NCBI GenBank assembly: GCA_963787485.1
Contig: CAWBDF010000006.1
Location: forward strand, 496,001 to 560,000
Direction of reading: 5' to 3'
Source of the DNA: Bog-473 sp963787485
GTDB taxonomy: Bacteria > Actinomycetota > Acidimicrobiia > Acidimicrobiales > RAAP-2
Length of the DNA: 64,000 nt
Under the pieces are notes generated by a model. That model was not told the DNA's origin. It made no database searches and saw nothing but the letters and a program-made list of their open reading frames with translations. Position 1 is the first letter of the stretch; each line of letters opens with the position of its first letter. Below, one piece after another: positions 57,094 through 64,000 of the stretch. Both the position numbers and the translations under genes were made by a program.

Positions 57094-58716
57094 CCTCGAT
57101 CCACCGATTTTTCCGCTGTGACGAGGACCGACGTCATGGTGCGCCCGTTGTAGTCGGGACAGAGACAACGGACCGTCGTGGAGGCGTGCAGGGCCTGCAT
57201 GCTCGTGTGCGAGTGCGATGTCAGCGCATAGACAGCGTCTGCGGCTGCGCCCGTCCGCGGTGTCGAGATTCATGTGATGAGGGGCAGGGTTCGAATCTGC
57301 TCGAGCGCTCGGGTGAACGTGGTCGCCCACGGCCATCGCTCGGGGAGGCGCAGCACGATGGCTCCACTGCGGTTGACGAGGCGACCCGGGAGGGCGAGTA
57401 CGTGGGTGCGCACGCTGCGGGCCACGGTGAGCTGTGTGTCGGGATGAACATCACCCAGGCGGGCACTCCAGCGGATGAGGTTGTGGGCGAGGACGGCGCA
57501 GGCGAGCCAGGTGGCGTTGGCGAAGAAGTGACCCGAGGGGCAGTGCTCGAGACCTGCCCCCTCCTTGAGGTCTCGGATGGCGAGCTCGATGCCGGCATGG
57601 GCGCGGTGGAAGGCATCGGCTTCGATGGTGTCGAGGGCGACGTTGGTGACGAAGGCGTGGTGACGCCACTCGGGCCACAGGGCCAACTGGCACGGATCGG
57701 CCAGGCGTGAGCGGCGCAGAACCAGACGCAGCTGGCGTCGCTGGCCGCGCACCCCGGTCACGTACGTCGTCTCGGCGACCTGGGCCACCCCGGCGTCGGG
57801 ATAGGCGATGGTGCGCCACGCCGACTCTGGTATCGCGTCAATGCAGGCCCTGACCTGGGCGTTGATGTTGACCGTGATGGAGTAGGCGACACCCAGGCGC
57901 ACCAAGGTGTCGATGAGCGCGTAGGAGAAGAACCCGGCATCGGCACGCAGGCTCAGCGCCCCGGTCGCCCCGGCCCGGCGCACCCGGGCGATGAGTTCCT
58001 CGACGAATCGCTTGTGGCCGCGCTGGGAGGATCCCTTGCGCAGCCGGGCGTGGAGCACATCACCCGTCTTGGCCCAGGTGGCGATGAGCGGGTGATACCC
58101 GAGCACGCGGGTGTAGCCATAGGCGGCGCCCTGCTTCTTCTTGCCGTGGACCTCACAGATCGTCGAGTCGAGGTCCATGGTCAGGGGGGAAATGCCCGGC
58201 CCCGCGCCAAGTGACCAGGCTCGGCGGATCGATTCTGCGATCACCGCGTCGAGCTGGCGGATGTGCCCGAAGGTGAACGCCCGCAAGAAGGTGCCGAGCG
58301 TGGACGGTGCCATGACCCGGAAGGGCAGGACACTCTGGGTCGCACCGGCGCGGAGTCGATCAGCATGGTCGATGTGGCTGGCACCGGCCACGATGGCAGT
58401 GACCAACGTCAGCACCTTGCGCCCCGGACGCGAGCCCCCGACGCGACCGCCGAGGTGCACCATGGCGTTCACCAGCGCCTCGAGTCCGAGGCGAACCATC
58501 AGTGTCGCCGGCACGATCAGACCCGCATCGGCGACCAGTGATGGCTCGTCGAAGGTCGCCCCGATCCGGTCGATCCCGCGCGATACTGGATTCACCGAAA
58601 GTGCCTCCTTGGTGCTGGGGAACTGCGACGTCGAACACCGCAAATTCTTCCAGCGCAGGGGGCACTTTCCGCGGATACGCGGCCTACGTTCCGCTCACTT
58701 CATCGGTGGATCGAGG
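57094..58716 (-). mobile_element. Complete IS1380-family insertion sequence
   Basis: The element is 1623 bp long. Its ends are perfect 15-bp inverted repeats, CCTCGATCCACCGAT at 57094-57108 and ATCGGTGGATCGAGG at 58702-58716. It is flanked by CTTAG at 57089-57093 and 58717-58721, a 5-bp target duplication. One transposase gene fills most of it on the minus strand. The intact ends and duplication show a direct transposition, not later rearrangement. Confidence 0.92.
57270..58595 (-). CDS. IS1380-family transposase (DDE)
   Basis: The 441-residue transposase has the DDE-type core: PLTMDLDSTICEVHGKKKQG (about 140-159, first Asp), GALSLRADAGFFSYALIDTL (about 212-231, second Asp) and HAGIELAIRDLKEGAGLEHC (about 330-350, Glu). 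This is the layout of IS1380/IS4-type enzymes. It should cut and paste the element by its 15-bp ends. GTG 58595 follows AGGAGG eight bases upstream; an earlier ATG at 58643 adds residues without a ribosome-binding site. The frame is intact, so the element may still be active. Confidence 0.93.
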   Translation of the reverse strand: MNPVSRGIDRIGATFDEPSLVADAGLIVPATLMVRLGLEALVNAMVHLGGRVGGSRPGRKVLTLVTAIVAGASHIDHADRLRAGATQSVLPFRVMAPSTLGTFLRAFTFGHIRQLDAVIAESIRRAWSLGAGPGISPLTMDLDSTICEVHGKKKQGAAYGYTRVLGYHPLIATWAKTGDVLHARLRKGSSQRGHKRFVEELIARVRRAGATGALSLRADAGFFSYALIDTLVRLGVAYSITVNINAQVRACIDAIPESAWRTIAYPDAGVAQVAETTYVTGVRGQRRQLRLVLRRSRLADPCQLALWPEWRHHAFVTNVALDTIEADAFHRAHAGIELAIRDLKEGAGLEHCPSGHFFANATWLACAVLAHNLIRWSARLGDVHPDTQLTVARSVRTHVLALPGRLVNRSGAIVLRLPERWPWATTFTRALEQIRTLPLIT

Positions 58717-60058
58717 CTTAGTCGGCCGCGATGCCCACAAGTCCGTCACCGCCGGCCTGACCTTCGCCGGTGTTCAGCCCCGGTGGGTCCACCGATGTGG
58801 GATCCCGAACTTCATCTGGCCCACCCGCCGTCGCCCGAGCAGGTCGTAGAAGCATGGAAAGAGCACCCCGACGCGGCGGGGGCGTTGATCGTCAGCCCTA
58901 CCCCCTACGGCACCTGCGCGGACATCGAGGGCATCGCCAAGGTCTGTCACGAGCGCGGACAAACCCTTGATCGTCGACGAGGCGTGGGGGGCGCATCTGC
59001 CGTTCCACGACGATCTGCCCACTTGGCCATGGACGCCCATGCCGATATCTGCGTGGTGAGCGTGCACAAGATGGGCGCCGGCTTCGAGCAGGGGTCGGTC
59101 TTCCACGTTCAAGGCGACCTGGTCGACCCCGACCACCTCTCCAACTGCGCTGACCTGTTGATGACCACCAGTCCCAACGTGATGGTCTACGCGGCCATCG
59201 ACGGTGGAGGCGCCACATGGTGGCGTCGGGCAACGAACTCCTCGGCCAGGCGCTCGATCTCGCCAAAGCCGTGCGAGTTCAGATCAACGACCTCCCTGGC
59301 CTCTCTGTCGTGGAGCGCCAGCTGCTCTGCACGGAGGCTTCGCACGATCTTGATCGGCTCCAGCTCCTGATCGACGCCTCGGAGTTGGGCATCAGCGGCT
59401 ACCAGTCTGCTGACTGGCTCAGGGAGACCAAAGCCGTTGACGTCGGCGTGAGCGACCACCGCCGCATCTTGGCGACCTTATCGATGGCCCACGATGCAAA
59501 CACCACAACACGTTTGCTCGAAGCACTCAGAGAGTTGACCATGTCGGCCGCGTCCTTTCCGATGCTTTCACCAGTCGAGCTTCCAAAGCCAGGCGAGCTT
59601 GAGCTCGAGTCAGTCCTGTCGCCTCGTGAGGATTTCTTTGGCCCGCGAGAAGCTGTGCCTGCTGCGAAGGCCGCGGGGCGGATTGCGGCCGAGCAGGTCA
59701 CTCCATATCCGCCGGGCATCCCGACGCTCGTGTCTAGGGAGCGCATCAACCAAGCTGTGGTGGACTACCTCCGGAGCGGTCTCGCCGCCGGCATGGTCAT
59801 CCCTGACGCCACTGATACGATGCTCGACACGTTCGTGGTCGTCGCCTGACGCGCCGCCGCTCGGGAACCGTGTCGTCGGCTCAGCGAACGCATATCGACG
59901 ATCGACGGCCTCCCTGAAGGCGTGCAATTGACCCTGATGGACCCTGGTCGGTCTGCACCCGAAAGGGTGGTCTGCTGGCCTCTCCGATTGCAGTTCCTGA
60001 ACGTGGGTATCGCAAGTGACAGAGAGCAGCGAGGACGTCCGTCGGCAAGGAGCAATCG

Positions 60059-60488
60059 ATGGCGGTTGACGAAATGGCGGTTGACGAAATAGAGACATCG
60101 GCGCCAGCGGATGCGCCGATCGGCGAGTTGGTGGCCCGTCTCTCGGACGACACGGTCCGCCTCGTCCGAGACGAGATCCGTCTGGCTCGCGCCGAGATGA
60201 CCCAAAAGGCCAAGGCGGCAGGCGTGGGCGCTGGTCTCTTCGGCGGGGCGGGAGTCTTCGCCGTCTACGGGCTCGGGGTCCTAATCGCCGCGGCGGTGTC
60301 GGCCTCTCGATCGCGGTGGCGCCATGGGCCGCCGCTCTCATCGTGGCTGGCGCCCTGTTTGTCCTGGCGAGCACTGCTGCCTGATGGGGAGGAAGGAGTT
60401 CGAGGGAGCAGGACCGCCGTTACCCGCCGAAGCTGTGCAAAGCACCAAAGATGATGTCGACGAACTCAAGCGAGGTCTCCACACATGA
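60059..60488 (+). pseudogene. Actinobacterial Holin-X-like (DUF1469) membrane protein, frameshifted
   Basis: ATG 60059 (after AAGGAG) opens a product with PIGELVARLSDDTVRLVRDE, IRLARAEMTQKAKAAGVGAG and LFGGAGVFAVYGLGVLIAAA. The frame then moves: the second helix pair continues in another frame (LSIAVAPWAAALIVAGALFV, LASTAA) and the tail in a third (LMGRKEFEGAGPPLPAEAVQ, STKDDVDELKRGLHT). Two shifts near 60295 and 60380 break the gene. The start holds a 15-base tandem repeat (ATGGCGGTTGACGAA twice). The final TGA overlaps the DUF3618 ATG, as in an intact operon. Confidence 0.75.
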
Positions 60489-60841
60489 GCAACACCGAAG
60501 ATTCCGATTCCGTTGAGCCGGATTCCGTGGAGGCAGTCAAATCCGACATCGAGGCGACGCGGACCGAGTTGGTCGAGACCGTCACTGAGCTTTCGGACCG
60601 CCTGAATCCGACGAAACGGGTCGCGGCCGTCACCCAAAGTGTGAGCGACAGTGCCAAGGACGCCGTCGAGCAGGCTGGCACAGTGACCATGGGCACGGCG
60701 GCGAAGGCCCAAGATGTGGTCAAGTCGGGTACCCGACGCGGCCGCCAACTCAGCGACGGCCGAGAACCGCAGCTGATCGGAGCCGCAGTGCTCATGGTGT
60801 GGCTGGTGCTCGTGTGGCGTCTGTGGAGACGCCGCCGATGA
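60485..60841 (+). CDS. DUF3618 membrane-anchored protein
   Basis: The 118-residue protein has the DUF3618 signature AVKSDIEATRTELVETVTEL, then SDRLNPTKRV (about 17-46), a helical section, and one C-terminal membrane helix (IGAAVLMVWLVLVWRLWRRR). It follows the Holin-X-like gene and precedes DUF4235, all with 4-base overlaps. This gene order is common in actinobacteria, and the proteins probably act together at the membrane; function is unproven. Confidence 0.9.
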   Translation: MSNTEDSDSVEPDSVEAVKSDIEATRTELVETVTELSDRLNPTKRVAAVTQSVSDSAKDAVEQAGTVTMGTAAKAQDVVKSGTRRGRQLSDGREPQLIGAAVLMVWLVLVWRLWRRRR

Positions 60842-61116
60842 TCAAGTTCTTTTACAAGCCCTGGGGCATGCTGGCGGGCATGATCGGTGGCGCTCTGGCC
60901 GGGGCGCTCTTCAAGCGGGTCTGGAGGCTGCTGAGTGGGGAGGAAGAGGCGCCAACGGCGACCGATCGCAGCCGAGGATGGATCGAAGTCGTCCTGGCCG
61001 CTGGACTCGAAGGAGCAGTCTTCGGGGCGGTCAAGGCCTTCGTCGACCGTGGAGGTGCTGCCAGCTTCGAGAAGGCGACGGGGACGTGGCCGGGCAAGGA
61101 ATCTGATGCCGACTGA
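60838..61116 (+). CDS. DUF4235 membrane protein
   Basis: The 92-residue protein reads KFFYKPWGMLAGMIGGALAG, LFKRVWRLLSGEEEAPTATD, then IEVVLAAGLEGAVFGAVKAF and VDRGGAASFEKATGTWPG. This is the standard DUF4235 pattern with two membrane segments. ATG 60838 overlaps the DUF3618 stop. The YihY gene starts ten bases before its end. Confidence 0.9.
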   Translation: MIKFFYKPWGMLAGMIGGALAGALFKRVWRLLSGEEEAPTATDRSRGWIEVVLAAGLEGAVFGAVKAFVDRGGAASFEKATGTWPGKESDAD

Positions 61117-62182
61117 GGGCGCCACGACTGCGACGCTCCCCGAGGAGTCCGCGGCGGCCGACGGCCCGAGCGAGCTGTCCGGCCCTTCGAAGAAAGCGGT
61201 GGTGCGCCGCGCCGCCAAGGAGTTCAGAAGAGACAACCTAACGACCCTCGCCGCAGCACTGACCTACTACGCCGTGTTGTCCGTAGTGCCCGGACTGATC
61301 GTTTTGATCTCGGTCGTCGGATTGGTCGGCCACAACGTTGCCAGTCGAGTGACCGCCCAGGTCGAATCGCTGGTGCCAGGATCGAGCGCCGCCTTCGTGC
61401 ACTCGCTGATCAGCCAGGCCCAGCACCACAAGGGCGGAGCTGGCATCACCGCCATCGTCGGACTCGTGATCGCGCTGTGGTCGACCTCGAGCTACGTCAA
61501 CGCCTTTCGGCAGGCGTCGAACATCATCTACGGCATCGGCGAGGGCCGGCCGATCTGGAAGACCATCCCGCTCCGTCTCGGCGTGACCGTCGTGGCGGTC
61601 GTCGTGCTGGTCGTGAGCGCTGCCATCGTCGTGGTGAGCGGACCGGTGGCGAACCAGGTTGGCAACGCCGTCGGTGCCGGCCGGGTGGCGGTCGTGGTCT
61701 GGGACGTCGCCAAGTGGCCCGTGCTCCTCATCCTCGTCTCCGTCATGCTCGCCATCTTGTTCTGGGCCAGCCCCAATGCCAAGCAGGGGGGGATCCGATG
61801 GATCAGCCCCGGAGGGATCATCGCAACCCTTCTCTGGCTGGCAACCTCGGCCCTTTTCGCCCTCTATGTGACGAATTTCTCCTCTTACGAAAAGACGTAC
61901 GGATCCTTGGCCGGGGTCGTGATCTTCTTGGTCTGGTTGTGGTTGACCAATGTGGCTCTGCTGCTTGGTGCCGAGGTGAACGCGGAGTTCGAACACGCCC
62001 GAGCGATTGCCGACGGCTTGCCCGAAGACGTCCGTCCTTTTGCCGAACCCGCGACACCCGCAAGCTCGACGAAGGCGACCGCCAAGCTGTCGAGAAGGCT
62101 CAGGCGGCCCGTCGCTCCTGAGGGACGAAGGAAGCACCCCATGGAGTCTCCCCGCTGGTTCTCTGACGATCGAAAGAGGTAG
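61106..62182 (+). CDS. YihY/BrkB-family membrane protein
   Basis: The 358-residue protein has the YihY pattern: FRRDNLTTLAAALTYYAVLS (about 43-62) and a conserved loop (YVNAFRQASNIIYGIGEGRP). Six membrane helices follow (VVAVVVLVVSAAIVVVSGPV, LLILVSVMLAILFWA, GGIIATLLWLATSALFALYV, LAGVVIFLVWLWLTNVALLL), then GAEVNAEFEHAR. The substrate is unknown; the family is sometimes wrongly called ribonuclease BN. ATG 61106 with AAGGA upstream overlaps the DUF4235 end. Confidence 0.93.
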   Translation: MPTEGATTATLPEESAAADGPSELSGPSKKAVVRRAAKEFRRDNLTTLAAALTYYAVLSVVPGLIVLISVVGLVGHNVASRVTAQVESLVPGSSAAFVHSLISQAQHHKGGAGITAIVGLVIALWSTSSYVNAFRQASNIIYGIGEGRPIWKTIPLRLGVTVVAVVVLVVSAAIVVVSGPVANQVGNAVGAGRVAVVVWDVAKWPVLLILVSVMLAILFWASPNAKQGGIRWISPGGIIATLLWLATSALFALYVTNFSSYEKTYGSLAGVVIFLVWLWLTNVALLLGAEVNAEFEHARAIADGLPEDVRPFAEPATPASSTKATAKLSRRLRRPVAPEGRRKHPMESPRWFSDDRKR

Positions 62183-62189
62183 CGCCACC

Positions 62190-63068
62190 GTGAACCGACT
62201 CAGTGCGATGCGAACCAGACTCATCGACGCGGCAGAGGGTGCCGAACAACTCGACGACGTGATCAGCCGGGTTCGCACCGTCGCGCAACAGCTCGTCAGG
62301 CCCGCGCCGTTCCGTCGACTCCTGAGCGGCACCGATCTTGGTCATCCGATGCACCCAGTCCTCGTCCAGCTCCCGATCGGCCTGTGGACGAGCGCCTGGG
62401 TGTTGGACCTCATAGGTCTCGGCAAGACGAGAGCGGCGCGGAGCTTGGTCGGTCTGGGCGTGCTGAGTGCCCTTCCGGCGGCCGCGAGCGGAGTGTCCGA
62501 CTGGGTCGACACCGACGAGGCCGAAGCCCGGGTCGGGGTGGTGCATGCGACGGCCAACTCCGCTGCACTGGCTTGCTTTTCGGTCTCGTGGTTCCGGCGC
62601 AGAGGAGGCCACCACAGTGGCGTGTTCTGGTCGACGCTTGGAGCCACCTTCGCCACTGCCGGTGGATTCCTCGGCGGCCACCTGGCCTACTCCCTCGGGG
62701 TCGGAGTCGATACCAATGCCTTCGAAACCGGGCCCGACGAATGGACACCAGTGCGAGGCAACGTGCCGAGCGAAGAGCTCGTCGCCCGCACCGTCGAAGG
62801 GGTTCGGGTGATGGTGGCTACCAACGAGGAGGGCCGATTCGCTCTGGCCGACCGCTGCAGTCACCGGGGCGGACCACTCTCCGAAGGAAGCCTCGAAGGG
62901 GCCTGTGTGACGTGCCCTTGGCACGGAAGCCAATTCGAGCTTGTCAGCGGTGTCCCGACGCGGGGGCCGGCGTCCATCCCTCAGCCCGTCTACGAGAACC
63001 GTGTCGTGGGGGACAAGCTCGAGCTGCGTCGGAGCGAGAGGCGGGCACTCCGGCGCCGCGCCGTGTGA
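62190..63068 (+). CDS. DUF2231 membrane domain fused to a Rieske [2Fe-2S] domain
   Basis: Residues about 40-185 form a DUF2231 membrane domain (GHPMHPVLVQLPIGLWTSAW, VLGVLSALPAAASGVSDWVD, GATFATAGGFLGGHLAYSLG). Residues about 190-280 are a Rieske domain with CSHRGGPLSE and CPWHGSQFEL, the two Cys/His pairs of the cluster. It should be a membrane-bound redox protein. GTG 62190 follows AAAGAGG and lies seven bases after the YihY stop, so it ends that operon. The partner of the electron transfer is unknown. Confidence 0.92.
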   Translation: MNRLSAMRTRLIDAAEGAEQLDDVISRVRTVAQQLVRPAPFRRLLSGTDLGHPMHPVLVQLPIGLWTSAWVLDLIGLGKTRAARSLVGLGVLSALPAAASGVSDWVDTDEAEARVGVVHATANSAALACFSVSWFRRRGGHHSGVFWSTLGATFATAGGFLGGHLAYSLGVGVDTNAFETGPDEWTPVRGNVPSEELVARTVEGVRVMVATNEEGRFALADRCSHRGGPLSEGSLEGACVTCPWHGSQFELVSGVPTRGPASIPQPVYENRVVGDKLELRRSERRALRRRAV

Positions 63069-63139
63069 CCGCCCAACTTCCCGCACCAGCAGATTGCGAC
63101 TGTCAACGTTACGTCGGTGGTCATCTCGAGGCGTCTCGC

Positions 63140-63493
63140 TCAAAGCGTGCCCGGAGGCTCCGCCGTGACGTTCAGGTACTCGAGTAGGCCCGAGATCTCC
63201 AAGACGCGTCTCACGATGCCCTCGCTGCAGTACACAGAATACGAACCACCTTCTTCCCTGACCCGCCGAGAGCCGGCCACGAGTATGTCTAGGGAACTTG
63301 AATCGAGGAACGTGGCCTGGCTCAGATCCACCTGCACCACCGATGCACTCAGCAGGTCTGGGTCCAAAAGCGTGTCTCTCATACTTTGAGCGGCAGGGAC
63401 ATCGAGTTCACCGCTAAACGACACGACGGTCGCGTCCTCGTGGCGGTCGACGCCGATCGCAAAGTCGGCTCCCACGCCTTCTAGGTCAGCCAT
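63140..63493 (-). CDS. STAS-domain anti-anti-sigma-like protein
   Basis: The 117-residue protein reads TVVSFSGELDVPAAQSMRDT, then VVQVDLSQATFLDSSSLDIL and VYCSEGIVRRVLEISGLLEY. DSSSLD holds the Ser that RsbW-type kinases phosphorylate. No kinase gene is adjacent; the nearest RsbW-like genes are 19 kb away. ATG 63493 follows GAGGGGTGG. It is convergent with the Rieske gene. Confidence 0.88.
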   Translation of the reverse strand: MADLEGVGADFAIGVDRHEDATVVSFSGELDVPAAQSMRDTLLDPDLLSASVVQVDLSQATFLDSSSLDILVAGSRRVREEGGSYSVYCSEGIVRRVLEISGLLEYLNVTAEPPGTL

Positions 63494-64000
63494 AGCTCGC
63501 CACCCCTCTAGATGGCTCGGCGAAAGAGAGTTGCTCCTCTCGTGGCTGCTTACCCTGTGACTGGCCAATCGAATCCGGGACCGCATCATTTGCTGGCCTT
63601 AAGGAGGTCGCTCAGCGATGGGGTCGAGTCTCTCCATATGCATACCCAGTGGCCCATGCGGAGCTACCGGCAGCGAGCCGCGAAGTTAGGGCTGCCGTTC
63701 GATCTGCACCCGATGGAGCGATCTTGTTAGAAGAAGATGTCACGAGCAATGGCGCTGGTCGGCGATGAATCGAGATTTAGACGTTCGCCCATGAGCTTTG
63801 CTCAAGCGGGCGTAGAGGTGCGGCTCGAAATCAGCCCAGGACGGGAGATCGACACGGCGGTGCTTGTGGTCGACGCTTGGAGTCACTCTGGCGACCTGGG
63901 CCGGTTTGCTTGGCGGCCACCTCGCCTCCGCTCGGAACGTCGACGTGGATATAGGGCGTTCTTCACGAACCGGCAGCGCATGGAGACCCGGCAGACGCCG
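63494..64000. other. 507-bp right end of the window
   Basis: Apart from the DUF2231-like fragment I see no supported gene. A plus-strand frame at 63512-63730 has no family motif and overlaps the STAS promoter region. Confidence 0.35.
63864..63950 (+). pseudogene. DUF2231 fragment near the right edge
   Basis: The plus strand encodes LWSTLGVTLATWAGLLGGHL and then ASARNVDVD, which matches FWSTLGATFATAGGFLGGHL of the protein at 62190. Only this helix is recognisable; upstream frames give no match. It may be a relic, or the end of a gene with a shifted frame. Confidence 0.5.

Larger units (their letters stand above)
56817..59849 (+). pseudogene. Orn/Lys/Arg-type decarboxylase, split by IS1380 element and frameshifted
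   Basis: The 5' part (56817-57093) encodes LADYHQRGRYGFTPPGHRQG, FRADVLATGGLDDR and VGAEHAFFSTCGSSLSVKAA. The coding text resumes at 58722 with VGRDAHKSVTAGLTFAGVQP, then WDPELHLAHPPSPEQVVEAW, GALIVSPTPYGTCADIEGIA, VVSVHKMGAGFEQGSVFHVQ (pyridoxal-lysine region) and LCTEASHDLDRLQLLIDASE. Removing the IS and one CTTAG restores DLLVGRDAH in frame. At least four further frameshifts (about 58785, 58960, 59025, 59210) and a gap after LDDR mean that it was already decaying or is badly assembled. GTG 56817 is the start. Confidence 0.88.

Overview
The window is a high-GC chromosomal segment, most probably from an actinobacterium. The signs are a group 1h (actinobacterial-type) [NiFe] hydrogenase, a mycothione-reductase remnant, a GTTCxC-type PHO box, many GTG starts, and families such as DUF3618, DUF4235, DUF6084 and DUF5947. 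I cannot name the species; a deep-branching actinobacterial lineage would fit.

Region 1 (1-14.4 kb) is mixed. It holds a DUF6282-like hydrolase cut by the left edge, a DHA2-type MFS exporter, a dead tyrosine integrase beside a tRNA 3'-end remnant (a scar of an old integration), secreted proteins, an FtsX-type permease without a visible ATPase, a MerR regulator with its operator, a SnoaL-like protein, a NiCoT nickel permease divergent from a Fur/Nur-type regulator, and gene debris. A riboswitch-like leader with no gene left to control lies at about 11.3 kb.

Region 2 (14.7-32.5 kb) is the core: a hydrogenase locus running mostly on the minus strand. From hhyS (TTG start, 28786) down to hypE (14738) there are 17 genes, with successive 4-base stop/start overlaps at most junctions. 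They encode small and large subunits, a NifU-type protein, DUF5947, DUF6084, a 482-residue protein of unknown function, the maturation endopeptidase, two tiny membrane proteins, a YceI protein, HypC, a 78-residue protein, HypD, HypF, a SIS-HypC fusion, a GmhA-like SIS protein and HypE. Divergent from hhyS is an unusual PadR-YceI fusion; then come an orphan PAS-PAS protein and hypAB. With the NiCoT permease and Fur/Nur regulator nearby, the locus carries uptake of nickel, its insertion, and the H2-oxidising enzyme, presumably for scavenging trace H2.

Region 3 (32.5-49.2 kb) is accessory DNA with two related modules (about 32.9-36.5 and 47.0-49.2 kb). Each has an excisionase-like HTH gene, a 55-57-residue basic protein, a conserved hairpin-rich non-coding segment followed by a strong hairpin, a small Cys/Trp-rich protein and a coiled-coil membrane protein. 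The first copy is decayed. Between them is a stress-response zone: GAF-PP2C phosphatase, two RsbW-like kinases, a STAS protein, ferritin-like proteins, CsbD, DUF4235, and a separate 450-bp duplication (about 40.0 and 44.8 kb). Two palindromic operators lie between divergent genes at 46.9 kb.

Region 4 (49.2-64 kb) holds phoU and a PHO box facing a broken phosphate transporter, a methyltransferase, a frameshifted gene of a widespread unknown family, a secreted protein, membrane proteins, and an Orn/Lys/Arg-type decarboxylase pseudogene split by a complete IS1380-family element with 15-bp inverted repeats and a 5-bp target duplication. A cell-envelope cluster follows (Holin-X-like, DUF3618, DUF4235, YihY, DUF2231-Rieske), then a STAS protein. 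Frameshifts are numerous from about 40 kb on but absent from the hydrogenase locus. This suggests decay of accessory DNA, although assembly error is not excluded.
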